Source: Halomicronema sp. CCY15110
Lineage (GTDB): Bacteria; Cyanobacteriota; Cyanobacteriia; Phormidesmidales; Phormidesmidaceae
Length of the DNA: 63,014 nucleotides
NCBI RefSeq assembly: GCF_016888165.1
Contig: NZ_JACSWC010000441.1
Location: 1 to 63,014 of the forward strand
Direction: 5' to 3'
Shown here: one piece after another, positions 55,625-63,014 of the stretch
Layout: every line of letters starts with the position of its first letter
Position numbering within the stretch: the stretch's first letter is position 1
Notes under the pieces: generated by a model
What the model was told of the DNA's origin: nothing
Database searches by the model: none
The model's input: the letters and a program-made list of their open reading frames with translations, nothing else
Made by a program: the position numbers and the translations under genes

Positions 55625-56020
55625 AGCAGGCCCTCGGTTTCCTGGGAATGTAGAGAAACCCTAAAAAATCCGATGGCGTCCCCTAGAATTCTTATGCTGG
55701 TGAATATATCGCTGCTCCTTAGTCACTTGAGTTTCTTGAAGATATGGGATGACGCAGGGCACGAACTTATGTGCGATCAGCCGCCCAAGTGATCCATCAA
55801 TCTGGACTGCAGCTTCGCTCAGCCCTCGTCTCGACACTGTCAAAAGCCCTGTGAGTAGAACCATGGCGCAAGCAGCGGTACTTGAAAAGCGGCGGCACTC
55901 GAAAAGTGCTACTAGAAACCGTTTATGGCGACTACCGATGACATGTTCTCCGCTAATATCAAATCGACTAACGCTCAAATTCAATCCATTTGTCAATCAT
56001 TACACTTCTTATAAAGCATC
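55625..56020. other. Intergenic region between parA and the YggT-like gene
   Basis: A 396-bp spacer. A minus-strand frame of 111 codons (55661-55996) is open but has no recognisable family, start site or partner. I regard it as chance or as a decayed gene. Confidence 0.35.
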
Positions 56021-56455
56021 ATGAATCAGCCCCCCAATGGTCCCCAAAACTCTGCTGAACGCGAACAACGACAAAAACTGCAACAAGAACGTGAAGCGCT
56101 ACACCTGCAGCAAGAAAAGCAGCGATTAAAAGCCGCTAATCGCTATCGCACCCTAGCTTGGATCCGTAACTCGATTGCTTTGCTCGTTGGAGCGCTAGAA
56201 ATTTTGTTGGCGATTCGCTTTTTACTGCGAATATCGCTCGCCAATTTGGACAATATGTTCGCTAGCTTCATGATGAATTTGTCGGCTCCGTTCATGAGAC
56301 CTTTTTCCACCTTGTTTATCAGTCCCACAAACTCGGATGCCTCACGCATTTTTGACTTAAACATCCTGGTAGCGATGGCCGTTTATGGCTTACTTGGTGG
56401 GTTAGCGATCGCCTTAGTTAACTATTTCCAAGGCCCCGCCCCCACCCACAGATGA
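56021..56455 (+). CDS. YggT-like membrane protein
   Basis: 144 residues. A charged, Gln-rich coiled-coil N-terminus (about 10-45) precedes two membrane helices, LLVGALEILLAIRFLLRI and the pair around LVAMAVYGLLGGLAIALVNY. The stretch between them with PFMRPFSTLFISP matches the YggT family, small membrane proteins linked to osmotic response and to chloroplast/cell division homologues. This copy carries one YggT unit where many have two. Starts at ATG 56021. The last gene before the AT-rich island. Confidence 0.65.
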   Translation: MNQPPNGPQNSAEREQRQKLQQEREALHLQQEKQRLKAANRYRTLAWIRNSIALLVGALEILLAIRFLLRISLANLDNMFASFMMNLSAPFMRPFSTLFISPTNSDASRIFDLNILVAMAVYGLLGGLAIALVNYFQGPAPTHR

Positions 56456-56751
56456 CGTAGAGGCAGAGCATATAGCTATCGTCTGCCAAGCAAACTAAAC
56501 ATCATGCTTGGTAATATCGGATACTTGGTCAATCATTCAAATACGTCCTTACACGGCTAGGACCCACCACTTACTCTGGTGTTGTTCCTAGCCTGGGATT
56601 TACTATTCTTAACAAAAATTGCTCTACATTCGCACCTCGACCGAGCAGAAAACGTTGTGGGATTTGAATCGCCTGGGATACGATAGAAGCTAAATCCCTG
56701 TGGCAATCTCTTCACTCGAAATGCAATCGTCCCGAGATTGTTCCCGCTTAT

Positions 56752-56799
56752 AAGACTACGCTTGACATCTTTTACATAAAGGATGCCAAGCGTAGTCTT
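56752..56799. terminator. 18-bp hairpin, terminator or small RNA element
   Basis: AAGACTACGCTTG (56752-56764) pairs perfectly with CAAGCGTAGTCTT (56787-56799). An inner CATC/GATG extends the stem past one mismatch, leaving a 12-base loop. A TTTCTT tail follows on plus and A/T-rich bases precede it. It is about 300 bp from any gene, so it is either a far-downstream terminator, the end of an unannotated RNA, or an element end. Confidence 0.65.
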
Positions 56800-56836
56800 T
56801 CTTGTGCGAGCAGCAGCCCAATTTTTTGGAGAAACT

Positions 56837-56946
56837 CTATAGCGTTTCCCGCTGGGTGAGGTACTAATTTAGAGCTGAAACTCAAGCGTGAAAAGGACTT
56901 CAAGACTTGAACTGTACCTCACAGACTCAGGAACCGCTGTATCTAC
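56837..56946. mobile_element. MITE-like inverted repeat of about 110 bp
   Basis: TGAGGTAC at 56857-56864 and GTACCTCA at 56914-56921 are exact inverse copies. The outer arms (TATAGCG-TTTCC and GGAACCGCTGTA) also match with small indels, giving imperfect terminal repeats of about 27 bp. It has no coding capacity. The form resembles repeats I associate with filamentous cyanobacterial genomes, which cannot be confirmed here. Confidence 0.5.
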
Positions 56947-57054
56947 GTTTAGAATGTCTAGAGCGACACATATTTCCTTAACGCCAAAGCTTACTAAAGG
57001 TCGTAGTTTCTACAAAACCGAGATTCCAACTAATAATATGTAGAGGCAATAGGA

Positions 57055-58008
57055 ATGACCAAAATCACCATCTCTGTGTGTACATATAACGGCGAGTCAC
57101 GTTTGCCAAAGGTTTTCGAGTGTTTAGCAAAACAAACGGATGTAACACCAGAAGACTGGGAAATCTTAATAGTTGATAATGCAAGTAAAGACAGTACTCC
57201 TAAGGTCGTGCAAGAGCACCAGTTAGCCTTTCAGGGAATTTGCAATGTGAGATATGTGGCCGAACAAAAACAAGGGCTTGCTTTTGCGAGAACAAGAGCT
57301 TTAAAGGAAGCTGTTGCAGATTTAGTGGCTTTTGTAGATGACGATAACTTATTGTTCCCGAATTGGGTTAATAGAGCTATTTCGTTTGCGGAAACACATC
57401 CTCAGGTCGGGGCTTTCGGAGGTCAAATTCACGGAAAATTTGGGGCATCGCCGCCATCATACTTAAATAAAGTCAAACACTTGTTAGCAGTCGTCGAAAA
57501 AGGACGGAAGCCCTTTCAATATTTACCAGAAAGACGAATGTTACCACCCGGTGCAGGCTTAGTAGTGAAAAAAGAAATATGGCTGAAGCATGTGCCAGAT
57601 CGTCTTTCTTTGTCTGGAAGGATAGGAGCCTCATTAATTGGCGGGGAAGATCTTGAAGCCATCGTCCATATTCAAAAGATCGGCTGGGAAATTTGGTACA
57701 ACCCAGAAATGGAAATGGACCACGACATTCCAAGTACGCGACTTGAAGAAGAATACTTATTAAAAATTGCATGGGGTACTGGACTCTGTAGGCATCATAT
57801 CCGAGTTGCCCGTTACACTTTATGGCAGAACATTCTGCTCACACCTCTGCATATTCTGTACGACTTATATAAACTAACTAGTTATGCACTACCTTTCCCA
57901 AAAAAGAAAAATGAAGAACAGATCTCTAAAAAAATAGAGTTGACTTATAGGTTAGGCACATTTATTAGCCCTTTTAGCATGTTGAAAGCACGATTAGTAA
58001 ACAGATAA
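57055..58008 (+). CDS. Glycosyltransferase family 2, HpsE-like
   Basis: 317 residues. It is a GT-A enzyme: ISVCTYNGESRLPKVFECL at the start, nucleotide-binding IVDNASKDST, the metal motif FVDDDNLLFPNW and an acceptor block GGEDLEAIVHIQKIG. A C-terminal amphipathic segment (about 255-300) may touch the membrane. The CTYNGE-RLP opening and the 'GLAFAR..AL' helix resemble HpsE of the hormogonium polysaccharide cluster. The gene is visibly AT-rich, with A/T-ending codons, unlike its surroundings, so it was probably acquired by transfer. It converges on the next glycosyltransferase with a 14-bp gap. Confidence 0.82.
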   Translation: MTKITISVCTYNGESRLPKVFECLAKQTDVTPEDWEILIVDNASKDSTPKVVQEHQLAFQGICNVRYVAEQKQGLAFARTRALKEAVADLVAFVDDDNLLFPNWVNRAISFAETHPQVGAFGGQIHGKFGASPPSYLNKVKHLLAVVEKGRKPFQYLPERRMLPPGAGLVVKKEIWLKHVPDRLSLSGRIGASLIGGEDLEAIVHIQKIGWEIWYNPEMEMDHDIPSTRLEEEYLLKIAWGTGLCRHHIRVARYTLWQNILLTPLHILYDLYKLTSYALPFPKKKNEEQISKKIELTYRLGTFISPFSMLKARLVNR

Positions 58009-58022
58009 TTTAGGAAATAAAG

Positions 58023-58814
58023 CTAGACGCGATTCAATTTTTCGGGTATAGCATAGAGCCCAAATTCTTGCCTTGCAGATGGCAGCAAAGGCCGAATTTT
58101 CCTCAGTTGCTTGACATGAAATAGAAATTTTCCTTGATGCGATCCATTGATTTTTGAAAAATCATTTTGGTATATATTTTCACCATTCCCGATAACATAA
58201 ATAACTCCTGGAAATGGTAACACTTCTAGGTTTTTACCTTTATCTTTAAAGAAGTCCTTGATATTCCCGTGATTGAAACCACTGTAAAAGTAAATCAGCT
58301 CATCTGAGAATTTTTCCTTGCTTTCAGGCAAGGGCCATAGCTCAAACTTCAAGATATTACAAGAACCACAAAGTTGATTAAACCTCAATCTTTCATGACG
58401 CATTACAAGATCATTTTCCTTGTAAATATATCCATTTTTGAGAATCCAGCCGTTTGCATCTGTGTGGTTATTCACAAAAGCTGTAATGCGATTACTGACA
58501 CAATCATCAGCATCAACAATCATGACATGATCTACAGAAAATTTTTGTGAGTACACTAGGCCTAAAATCGTTTTTTTGCTTTTGTCAAATGATTTTTCTT
58601 CGTAAGTTTTGGGAATTTTTAGGCTGACTTCTAGATATTCAATCTGAGGGTGAGAATACGGAATTTCTGGCTTTTTGTTGCAAACCACTAGCACCTTAAA
58701 GTGAGGGTCTGTCTGATTGCAAATTGAGCGCAGACATCTTTCTAAAAGCTGACAGGTTAAAGGCCAAGAACTGGAGGATTCTTTACTTTTTAGGGGAACA
58801 ATGAATAAAAGCAT
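58023..58814 (-). CDS. Probable GT-A glycosyltransferase in AT-rich island
   Basis: 263 residues. The start LLFIVPLKSKESSSSWPLTCQLLERCLRSI, the FKVLVVCNKKPE strand and the metal-binding VDADDCVSNRI (about residues 100-110) resemble family 2-like glycosyltransferases. The C-terminal half is not recognisable, with many Lys/Asn/Phe residues and a cysteine pair (LCGSC). Codon use is strongly AT-biased, like the HpsE-like gene. It may modify the same polysaccharide. No membrane helix is seen. Confidence 0.7.
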   Translation of the reverse strand: MLLFIVPLKSKESSSSWPLTCQLLERCLRSICNQTDPHFKVLVVCNKKPEIPYSHPQIEYLEVSLKIPKTYEEKSFDKSKKTILGLVYSQKFSVDHVMIVDADDCVSNRITAFVNNHTDANGWILKNGYIYKENDLVMRHERLRFNQLCGSCNILKFELWPLPESKEKFSDELIYFYSGFNHGNIKDFFKDKGKNLEVLPFPGVIYVIGNGENIYQNDFSKINGSHQGKFLFHVKQLRKIRPLLPSARQEFGLYAIPEKLNRV

Positions 58815-59641
58815 CTGGGCTTGGGAAATAAGTTACAAGAATTTAGACTCACGCTGAGTTTGTGTGAAATTATGTCATCTTACAACTCAAAAGTAGGATT
58901 ACAAGAGTTTGTCTAAACTGTGACCCACATTAAGTCAATGGGAAGGAAACTGCTGGAATTTAAAGTCATGCAACTGACACCTTCATTTAGAGTTCAAATT
59001 AGAGTCAAGTATCAGATGAAACCATCTTAAGTGATTCTTTATTACTTTGGATCCTCTATCAAACAAAAGTAATGCTCGGTAAGTGTTAATGGCGAACAGA
59101 TCTTCCCTGAGATGCACAGTGTTCTCTTGCCTGTGAGGTGTACAGCTGAGTGTCAGTATGAGGAGATCACTTGATTGTTGTTGCCCCATAGCCACACAAA
59201 AATGTATGAGGTGCAGTAGATAATCTGATTGTCTTGATTTCTCTTATAGAGAAGAAGAGGGCTGATTGAATGGGCAATATGAGTTGGCGACGACAGCAAT
59301 TTGGCGTGAACCTTCTCTATTTTTAGATAAGTCATCAAGAAAAATCAGTCTCAAAGGCACGTGGCTGAAACTACGACTCTGCCATGATGAACTGTGTTTT
59401 TTCATTACGTATGGACTTACTATGACCACTGCTTGGTAAGCAGAGAAAGTTGTATCTTCTCAAATATGACATGGCCCTGTCGCCACAAGAGCCAAACCTG
59501 CAAAGACCCGGGCGAATAGTGTTTATTGCCGATTATCGGCAATCGGCTTCAGAGATAACGCGATGGGCCTTCTTCATGACTTGGCAGCTTGATTGATGAC
59601 CGTTGAATTCCGTGACCACATAATACCGCTCACGCCCCCTA
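58815..59641. other. Gene-poor AT-rich stretch, probably decayed DNA
   Basis: In this 827-bp stretch there are only short overlapping minus-strand frames (58983-59195, 59153-59338 and 59244-59429). They touch one another in different frames, as expected from a gene broken by frameshifts, but I cannot name a family. I see no terminal inverted repeats or intact transposase. The stretch lacks HIP1 sites. Confidence 0.45.
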
Positions 59642-61147
59642 TCAAACGGCAGTAGCTGGGCCAAAATATTCAGGGACAAAACTGCCATGTAAGCCATAGG
59701 GGACATGGTGCTGGAGCTTCAGCCGCGCGATCGGGCCAGGACGAATATCTCGCGCATCCAAAATAATTAGGTCAGAACAGCGCCTTGCTGCGTTGTAGGT
59801 CAATACCAGCAGCCAGCCATCATCTTCCGCTTGACCTTGGGGTCGAGACACAAAGACAGGTTCGCTCATAAAGCCTCGCGGGGCTTCACTCCATAGTTGT
59901 TCTTCACCAGTCACTAAATCGTGCTTGAGTAAGGCTTGGAGGGGCGCATTGCCCTGCGGACTATGGGTTGCACCGATGTACAAATAGCGATACGACTGGC
60001 CAACGCGGTCCGGGTGCAGTGCTGGAAATTCACATCCGCGATTGATCAAACAGGTCGCCTCACTTGTTTCAGCCGTTAGATCCAACTCAAAGCGCCACAG
60101 CTGGCCTTCCGGCACTTGGGAAAAATCGACATCCTTGAACGTCATCCCTTCATCTAGCGTGGGAAAATCCTGATAGACAATCGAATCCACAAACACCTTG
60201 CCGTCCTGTTCAAACGCATTGGCATGGTGAAAGACAAAGCCCGCCGGGGCTTCAATGGACTTGAGCGGCGCATCGCCGTGACGGGGAATCAAAATAATGT
60301 TGGTTTTAGCTTTGGGATTAAATTCCACACATTCGCCCGCCCCCTTGCGCCCCAAGATGAATGGAAAAGGATTGAAGCTCACCGGGTTCTGGAAAAAGAT
60401 GACGTAGTTCGGCGTAATCATGCAGTCGTGCATAAACGCAAAGCCGGGAATGCTGCGCTGATAAGACTTCACGCGATCGCCCGACGGGGCAAACTCATGG
60501 ATACGAATCGTGCTGGACAGCCCGGTCTTAATCGAAAAGTTCACCAGTCGCGGGGCTTGGCCTTGAGGTGGATTGCCGGGATCGATTTTTGGGTGAGCCG
60601 CAAACGCATCACCGGGTTCCAGTAATCCATCTAAATCGTCAAGTCCCAGAGTCTCTAAAGTGGCCGGGTCGAGGCGATGGGGCTCAGCTGCTTCCCAGAG
60701 CGCTAATAATTTGCCGCCCCAGTAAATCACATGGGTATTGGCAATGTTTTTGAGCCTGAGATCAAATAGATTCGCTAACCAGCCACCGGGCTTTTGGGTG
60801 CCAAACACGCCGCGATACAGCGGCTTACCTGCGGACTGCTCCGCGACATAGCCCTCGGTCCGCACAAAACGGTTGCGATAATACGCTCGCCCCTCTTTGA
60901 CGGCGATGCTGCTGATCATGCCGTCGCCATCAAAGGGATGTTTGAGGCGATGACCGTGGATATCGAGCAGTCCCGGCCCGTTACGAAAGAGAGTACCTTC
61001 GAGGTCAGCAGGAATAGTGCCCTCAATGTCGTCAATCCAGTAGGCAAATTCTTCGGGCTGGGATCGATAGCCGCTGCGCCAGTCATCCATATCAAAGGAA
61101 AGAACGGCGTTGGCATCGGCATTTTGAGGCGAAGGCAAAGTTTGCAT
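59642..61147 (-). CDS. Carotenoid cleavage oxygenase (RPE65/CCD family)
   Basis: 501 residues from ATG 61147 (the frame is open to 61195). It cleaves carotenoids or apocarotenoids with a non-heme Fe(II) held by four histidines. Candidate His residues are in NTHVIYWGG, FMHDCMIT, FHHANAFE and the C-terminal LHGSFVP. The family block GTLFRNGPGLLDIHG and the core HPFDGDGM are present. The length equals that of the cyanobacterial Diox/ACO type. It follows the folate/biopterin-family transporter gene on the same strand after a 137-bp gap. Along with crtR and cruA it shows carotenoid metabolism, though the genes are unlinked. Confidence 0.94.
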   Translation of the reverse strand: MQTLPSPQNADANAVLSFDMDDWRSGYRSQPEEFAYWIDDIEGTIPADLEGTLFRNGPGLLDIHGHRLKHPFDGDGMISSIAVKEGRAYYRNRFVRTEGYVAEQSAGKPLYRGVFGTQKPGGWLANLFDLRLKNIANTHVIYWGGKLLALWEAAEPHRLDPATLETLGLDDLDGLLEPGDAFAAHPKIDPGNPPQGQAPRLVNFSIKTGLSSTIRIHEFAPSGDRVKSYQRSIPGFAFMHDCMITPNYVIFFQNPVSFNPFPFILGRKGAGECVEFNPKAKTNIILIPRHGDAPLKSIEAPAGFVFHHANAFEQDGKVFVDSIVYQDFPTLDEGMTFKDVDFSQVPEGQLWRFELDLTAETSEATCLINRGCEFPALHPDRVGQSYRYLYIGATHSPQGNAPLQALLKHDLVTGEEQLWSEAPRGFMSEPVFVSRPQGQAEDDGWLLVLTYNAARRCSDLIILDARDIRPGPIARLKLQHHVPYGLHGSFVPEYFGPATAV

Positions 61148-61284
61148 GGTTGATTCAATAGTGATGGATAGCAGAAGAGATAAGGGAATGGGCAAAGTCG
61201 GCAGGGCGTCGAGTTGAAACCGCGATCGCCAAACTGACGTAATAACTATTTAGCGGGGCTCAGCAGTTAAGGCGATCGCTCACC

Positions 61285-62712
61285 TCACGGTTCTGGCTCC
61301 ACTGCGCCAATGGGCATAGTCACAGGTGAGCCGACCTCGGTTTCTGAAGTAGACACCTCGGCCTGAATGGTTTTCAAGGATGTGCTAGAGGCGATCGTGC
61401 CCTCGCCTTGGGACGACGTCGTGGGCAATAAAAACAGCAGCGGCAGGGGCAGCAGTGTAGACAGGTTTGTCAACGTCACCAGCAGCCATAAATTATCAAA
61501 GTTGGTTTCAGTCACTCCCAGCCAATGCGTCAAAACAGCGCCAAACTCATGGGAGAGCAGCCCCGCCAAATTGACGATGGACATCAGCAGGGCGAACAGG
61601 GTCGCCTCCACTCCTGGCGGACAGATGCGGGCCGAGAGTACTAGCACGGGCATAAACGAAATTTCGCCCATGACCGTCAAAATCAAACTGTCGCCCAGGC
61701 TAAACCACTCGTCGCCAATGCCGAGTGCCCGATTGGCATGGGTCACCAGCAGCAACATGGTAAAACCTAGGAGGGTTGACAGCATCGTTGACCAGGCAAA
61801 AATAATGCGGAAGGGAACGGCTTTCAAAAAGCGCTGAAAGATCCAGACGCCCAACAAAGCCGCGATACTTGTTACCAGGCGCACCCGCCCTAAAAACTCT
61901 GGCTGAAAGCCTAAGTCATTGGTGGTGAAAAAGAAGAAGGCCGAATCAGCCGTCGGCGTGGCTTGCCAGAGAAATAGAAAGAGGGCTGGCATCCAAATCA
62001 CTTTTTGGCTAATCGCCCCCTTAAGTTGCTTGATTTGCCCGCCAATTACCTGCCAGGTCGAGGTTTCCGTGACCGGATCTTCCGCAATCCACCAGGCCAC
62101 TAGGGAAACGATCAGGGGAAACGTGGCCGTGACGCCAAACACCGATCGCGTCCCCACATATTCCAGCAGCAGGCCCCCTAGATAAGCGGTGATGATGCCG
62201 CCCAAAGCCGACGATCCCCAGGCCAGCGATTGCAAAGTCCCGGCATCACTCTGCGACTCCCAGCGAGCGCGCTCCACTACCAGGGAATCCACAATCACGT
62301 CGCCCACTGCCACCGACAGGGAACTCAGGGTAATGGCGGCGATCGCCATCCCAGCGCTGTTTACGACCGTGGCCATAGCGAGCCAAGAGGCCGTCCCCAG
62401 TAACCCCGACAGGATGAGGTAAGGTCGCCGCCGATAGCCCAAAATCGGAAACCCATCGGACATAAACCCCAGCAAAGGCTTAATCGTCCAGGGGGCCGCT
62501 GCAATCCCGGTCAAGGCAGCTACTTCGGTGGGAGTCAGCCCCAAATCATCCTTTAGAAAAAAGCTCACCGCCAGTCGCGCTAAGCCCAAAATGCCCTGGA
62601 CGAAATACACCAGCAAAATCGCGGTGAGTTCTAAAGAAGCCTCCTGGCCAAACAACACACGCCGTTCAATGAACTGCTGGAGGCTGCTTTTTTGGATGGA
62701 AGAGTCGGTCAT
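61285..62712 (-). CDS. Folate/biopterin transporter family (BT1/MFS-like) protein
   Basis: 475 residues with about twelve membrane helices. Family motifs ILGLARLAVSFFLKDDLGLTP, PWTIKPLLGFMSDGFPILGYRRRPY and ARWESQSDAGTLQSLAW are clear. Cyanobacterial members have been shown to transport folates in plant and Synechocystis work. A hydrophilic Thr/Ser/Glu-rich tail (about 430-475) ends the protein. ATG 62712 starts the gene. The carotenoid oxygenase follows on the same strand. Confidence 0.9.
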   Translation of the reverse strand: MTDSSIQKSSLQQFIERRVLFGQEASLELTAILLVYFVQGILGLARLAVSFFLKDDLGLTPTEVAALTGIAAAPWTIKPLLGFMSDGFPILGYRRRPYLILSGLLGTASWLAMATVVNSAGMAIAAITLSSLSVAVGDVIVDSLVVERARWESQSDAGTLQSLAWGSSALGGIITAYLGGLLLEYVGTRSVFGVTATFPLIVSLVAWWIAEDPVTETSTWQVIGGQIKQLKGAISQKVIWMPALFLFLWQATPTADSAFFFFTTNDLGFQPEFLGRVRLVTSIAALLGVWIFQRFLKAVPFRIIFAWSTMLSTLLGFTMLLLVTHANRALGIGDEWFSLGDSLILTVMGEISFMPVLVLSARICPPGVEATLFALLMSIVNLAGLLSHEFGAVLTHWLGVTETNFDNLWLLVTLTNLSTLLPLPLLFLLPTTSSQGEGTIASSTSLKTIQAEVSTSETEVGSPVTMPIGAVEPEP

Positions 62713-63014
62713 ATAAGTTTCTCAGCGATCGCAGATCACGTCATCGTCATCTGCGTTGCCAATATTGCGTTTTATTAACCTTCTCCATGATAAACACTTC
62801 GCACCCAATGGGCAGTGACGATGGCATGGTATTCCCGCGGCGGTGAGCCCTGGCAGCCTCAGCAGAGCTCATTGACCTCAGAAAACAAACAACAGGGCCG
62901 TTGTAAGTAGCTAGACCTAATTAAACGGTACCCTGGTGGCTGATTTCGACTCCGCTCAATCAGCAAAATTGCTTGCCAGGTAAGGCGTTGAGGGCTGAGC
63001 GAAGTCGAAGCCCG
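62713..63014. other. Intergenic region with inverted repeat at the window edge
   Basis: This 302-bp stretch lies upstream of the transporter gene. It ends with an inverted repeat listed separately. I see no gene. Confidence 0.45.
62945..63009. repeat. 14-bp inverted repeat of a widespread interspersed type
   Basis: TTCGACTCCGCTCA (62945-62958) matches the reverse complement of TGAGCGAAGTCGAA (62996-63009) at 13 of 14 positions. An extra GGGCT/AGCCC pair flanks the right arm. The word TTCGAC-T-(C/T)-CGCTCA is common in bacterial intergenic repeats, from general knowledge. Confidence 0.6.

Larger units (their letters stand above)
56456..57054. other. AT-rich intergenic region with three hairpins
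   Basis: This 599-bp stretch has no supported gene. It holds a 7-bp hairpin at 56486-56511 (CCAAGCA/TGCTTGG), the 18-bp hairpin at 56752-56799 and the MITE-like repeat at 56837-56946. Base composition changes here from GC-rich to AT-rich, and HIP1 octamers stop. Confidence 0.6.

Noticed and set aside
55661-55996. 111-codon minus-strand frame between parA and the YggT-like gene
   Set aside because: No recognisable family, poor start context and no conserved neighbour logic; kept only as a remark in the gap entry.

Overview
The window is chromosomal DNA from a cyanobacterium. The octamer GCGATCGC (HIP1) and near-matches recur throughout. The gene content includes carotenoid genes (crtR, a CruA-type cyclase, a carotenoid oxygenase), a LarB/CpmA homologue, a NuiA-type nuclease inhibitor, a DUF6464 protein, an AMIN-domain envelope protein and an HpsE-like glycosyltransferase. 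Most of it is fairly GC-rich, as in Leptolyngbya-like filamentous lineages, but I cannot fix the genus. I saw no tRNA, rRNA, CRISPR array, prophage or intact insertion sequence.

Layout. 0.2-7.1 kb: a 2287-residue cyclic-di-GMP protein (about 11 PAS, 2 GAF, GGDEF, EAL) whose first GAF looks like a bilin-binding cyanobacteriochrome domain. 7.4-10.4 kb: glutamate dehydrogenase family gene, then gcvT and gcvH of the glycine cleavage system without gcvP. 10.8-13.8 kb: a very acidic protein of unknown function and the rpsB-tsf operon. 14.1-16.0 kb: a PilT-type pilus ATPase coupled to a protein with a C-terminal KaiB-like domain. 16.2-22.2 kb: DUF6464, aspS, an adenosine deaminase relative divergent from purA, and ribosomal protein L25. 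22.2-31.0 kb: a kinase fusion, small membrane protein, GNAT, larB/cpmA, a YdcF-like membrane protein, a Ctp protease, a 183-bp MITE-like element, an EamA exporter and sppA. 31.4-41.8 kb: aroH, rpsA, HAD, DUF1802, an acyltransferase, dprA, DUF2301, crtR and pyk. 42.0-51.5 kb: a PEP-CTERM protein, MOSC, a phosphatase-like protein, AMIN, the cyclase, an aldo/keto reductase, rpiA and a NuiA-like protein. 51.7-54.7 kb: a three-gene glycan cassette with 4-nt overlaps. 54.9-56.5 kb: an orphan ParA and a YggT-like protein. 56.5-59.6 kb: an AT-rich, HIP1-free island with two glycosyltransferases, strong hairpins and decayed DNA. 59.6-62.7 kb: a carotenoid oxygenase and a folate/biopterin-family transporter.

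How the genes fit together. Most genes are housekeeping and stand alone or in pairs. Possible functional couplings are purine interconversion (deaminase and purA, divergent), translation (rpsB-tsf), pilus function (PilT and KaiB-like), surface glycan synthesis (51.7-54.7 kb and the AT-rich island), and second-messenger signalling that might be light-responsive. The items most worth following up are the candidate cyanobacteriochrome GAF, the KaiB-like partner of PilT, the orphan NuiA and ParA, and the inverted-repeat elements at 28.6 and 56.8 kb.
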